Positions 4,689 to 6,230 of a DNA stretch of 6,230 nt are shown piece by piece. Numbering within the stretch: position 1 is the stretch's first letter; the number at the start of each line of letters is the position of its first letter. Origin of the DNA: Chlamydiota bacterium (GTDB lineage Bacteria > Chlamydiota > Chlamydiia > Chlamydiales > Parachlamydiaceae). The notes below the pieces were generated by a model. It was not told the DNA's origin and ran no database searches. It worked only from the letters and a program-made list of their open reading frames with translations. The stretch lies in NCBI GenBank assembly GCA_013286075.1, contig JABDGJ010000043.1, forward strand, positions 1 to 6,230. The letters run 5' to 3'. The position numbers and the translations under genes are program-made.

Positions 4689-6230
4689 ATGCTTTTCCTA
4701 TTTCTACTACGTAAGACGAGATATTCTTGTTTTTTACTCTTTTTGTTTTTTTCCCCTTGTTTTGCAGACATGGGAAGCGAATTTCCTGTGCTGTATCAAG
4801 GAAGATACCAACCAGCTATTTCCTACGCACAATCTTGGTTGCGCGACCATCCATCCTCAATTCTGACGGATGATGTAAGAGAACTTCAAATTGATTCGCC
4901 TTCTTCCCTTCCTTTGTTATTCCGGTTGAATAGTCTGAGATTTGATGATTCTTCTTTAGAAAAAAGCTACAAAAAATTATTTCATGATTTACAAAATGAA
5001 GGAAGGTCTCCTCGAGAAATCGGAAAGATTCTAGAACAAAGATATCCTCTTGTAGAAAGATTAAAAAAAAGCGGGATCCTATTTTATGCATTGCCAAGCA
5101 AAATAGAACCAACAGAATGGTATCCTTTGAAGGCCTTTTACACTCAAATTTTTGATCCTTTTTCTCAAAAATTGGTCTCTGCTAAAAACTTTACTCTTTA
5201 CTCTGATGAAGAATTCTCTGCCATCAAAGAAGCATACATCCAATTGGATGTAGCCATTCAATCAAAGGCTTCTATTACCATACAAAACCATCTGCAAAAT
5301 CAACTCGGGCAAGCATTAAAAAAGTCCTATATTTCACTTGCTGGAAGAGTCGCAAAAAAGGGGCATCAAAAATCAATTTCCTTTCCCTCCTTGTTACAAC
5401 TCAAAATAGAAACACTCTATTCTTCTTTTTCTTGGATTCGGATCCTCATTTTTCTGTATACACTCAGCGCATTCCTCCTATTCTTACAGTATCGGAAGAT
5501 ATGGATTCACTCTCTTCTTCCTTCGGTTTGTTTTTGTATTGCGATTTTTCTTCATACGGTTCTTCTCTTCACTCGATCGTACATTGCAGGAAGACCCCCT
5601 GTTTCCAATATGTTTGAAACAATATTGTATGTCCCATGGATAGCAGCCCTCGTTTCTTATTGTATCGCCTATTTTTGGAAACAACCTCTCCTCTCTTTTG
5701 CCGGATCTCTTCTAGCGATTTTTCTATTGACTCTCATTGAATTAAGTGATTACGGGCAAGATTTCGATCCTGTGCAGGCAGTATTGGATTCACAATTTTG
5801 GTTAGCAACTCATGTCATGATGGTCGTCGGAAGTTATGGCCTGTTTGCCTTAGGAGCTATTATTGCCCATTTTTATTTGGGGTCAATCGCCATATATAAA
5901 AAAGAAATTCCTTCCCTTATTCCTCCCATTGTACAAGCTCTCTATAGCGGAACTTTTTTGTTAATTACCGGAACAATCTTAGGAGGAATTTGGGCCGCTC
6001 AAAGTTGGGGCCGCTTTTGGGATTGGGATCCAAAAGAATCGTGGGCCTGTATTTCGAGCTGCACCTATCTTCTTTTTATCCATGCCTACCGTTTTCATCA
6101 TATCGGACCTTTTGGTCTTGCTTTGGGGGCTATTATTGGCATGTTTGCCATTAGTTTTACTTGGTATGGAGTAAATTACATTCTAGGAACTGGGCTCCAT
6201 AGCTATGGATTTGGATCTGGAGGAGAAACC
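4689..6230 (+). CDS. ccsA: CcsA/ResC System II cytochrome c biogenesis protein with secreted N-terminal domain, partial
   Basis: CcsA is the membrane haem-handling protein of System II cytochrome c maturation. The frame is open for 514 codons to the right edge, so only the C-terminus is missing. Residues 1-26 form a signal peptide or signal anchor (LLFLFFSPCFA). Next comes an extracytoplasmic domain of about 220 residues opening with FPVLYQGRYQP, like the GR-x-x-P segment in the central part of CcsBA fusion proteins. Membrane segments begin near 249. The WWD haem-binding motif is WGRFWDWDPKE (440-450). His375 (ATHVMM), His465 (FIHAY) and His504 (LHSYGF) sit as expected for P-His1, TM-His2 and P-His2; the 39-residue gap between the last two equals that in the Helicobacter fusion as I recall it. 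The ATG at 4689 is the only in-frame ATG after the upstream stops at 4629-4634, with a weak GGAAA before it. It likely once followed resB directly but is now separated by a reversed hydrolase gene, so it needs its own promoter. Confidence 0.9.
   Translation, partial: MLFLFLLRKTRYSCFLLFLFFSPCFADMGSEFPVLYQGRYQPAISYAQSWLRDHPSSILTDDVRELQIDSPSSLPLLFRLNSLRFDDSSLEKSYKKLFHDLQNEGRSPREIGKILEQRYPLVERLKKSGILFYALPSKIEPTEWYPLKAFYTQIFDPFSQKLVSAKNFTLYSDEEFSAIKEAYIQLDVAIQSKASITIQNHLQNQLGQALKKSYISLAGRVAKKGHQKSISFPSLLQLKIETLYSSFSWIRILIFLYTLSAFLLFLQYRKIWIHSLLPSVCFCIAIFLHTVLLFTRSYIAGRPPVSNMFETILYVPWIAALVSYCIAYFWKQPLLSFAGSLLAIFLLTLIELSDYGQDFDPVQAVLDSQFWLATHVMMVVGSYGLFALGAIIAHFYLGSIAIYKKEIPSLIPPIVQALYSGTFLLITGTILGGIWAAQSWGRFWDWDPKESWACISSCTYLLFIHAYRFHHIGPFGLALGAIIGMFAISFTWYGVNYILGTGLHSYGFGSGGET

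Noticed and set aside
4816..5684. Minus-strand open frames between 4816 and 5684
   Set aside because: They run antisense through the continuous ccsA frame that I translated from 4689 to the window end. They have no support of their own.
1..6230. tRNA, rRNA, CRISPR array, toxin-antitoxin or phage genes
   Set aside because: I saw no cloverleaf or rRNA-like sequence, no regularly spaced repeats and no recognisable proteins of these classes on either strand.

Overview
The window looks like about 6.2 kb of AT-rich bacterial chromosome. The gene content fits a Gram-negative, respiring bacterium: the E1 subunit of 2-oxoglutarate dehydrogenase, System II cytochrome c maturation proteins and a dienelactone-hydrolase-family enzyme. 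The style of the SucA and of the ResB/CcsA proteins, the low GC and the small palindromic mobile elements suggest an environmental (amoeba- or arthropod-associated) member of the Chlamydiota. That placement is inference from protein impression only; no marker gene is present.

Layout. (1) Minus strand, 1803 down past the left edge: sucA, whose N-terminal 143 codons and remaining 457 visible codons lie in two different frames, joined by a +1 shift at about 1359-1377. (2) 1804-2192: a divergent intergenic region holding two unrelated long imperfect palindromes that look like foldback/MITE-type elements. The first (1823-1935, about 113 bp) ends 19 bp from the sucA start. The second (2032-2192, about 161 bp) runs into the signal peptide of the next gene and has a bidirectional terminator-like hairpin at its centre. 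(3) Plus strand, 2175-3901: a small lipoprotein gene and a resB (ccs1) gene joined by an ATGA stop/start overlap. (4) Minus strand, 4583-3849: a dienelactone hydrolase family gene that overlaps the 3' end of resB by 53 bp. (5) 4633-4659: a solitary copy of the terminal sequence of the first palindrome. (6) Plus strand, 4689 past the right edge: ccsA (resC) with a long secreted N-terminal domain before its membrane segments.

How it fits together. ResB and CcsA form the System II haem transporter and cytochrome c synthase, and the lipoprotein coupled to resB is a candidate envelope partner. The hydrolase gene separates the two halves in the opposite orientation and is bounded on the ccsA side by an element-like end. 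This suggests a lipoprotein-resB-ccsA operon that was later interrupted. I found no new defence or mobile-gene system. The most interesting material is the palindromic elements that have been built into gene starts and control regions, and the sucA frameshift.
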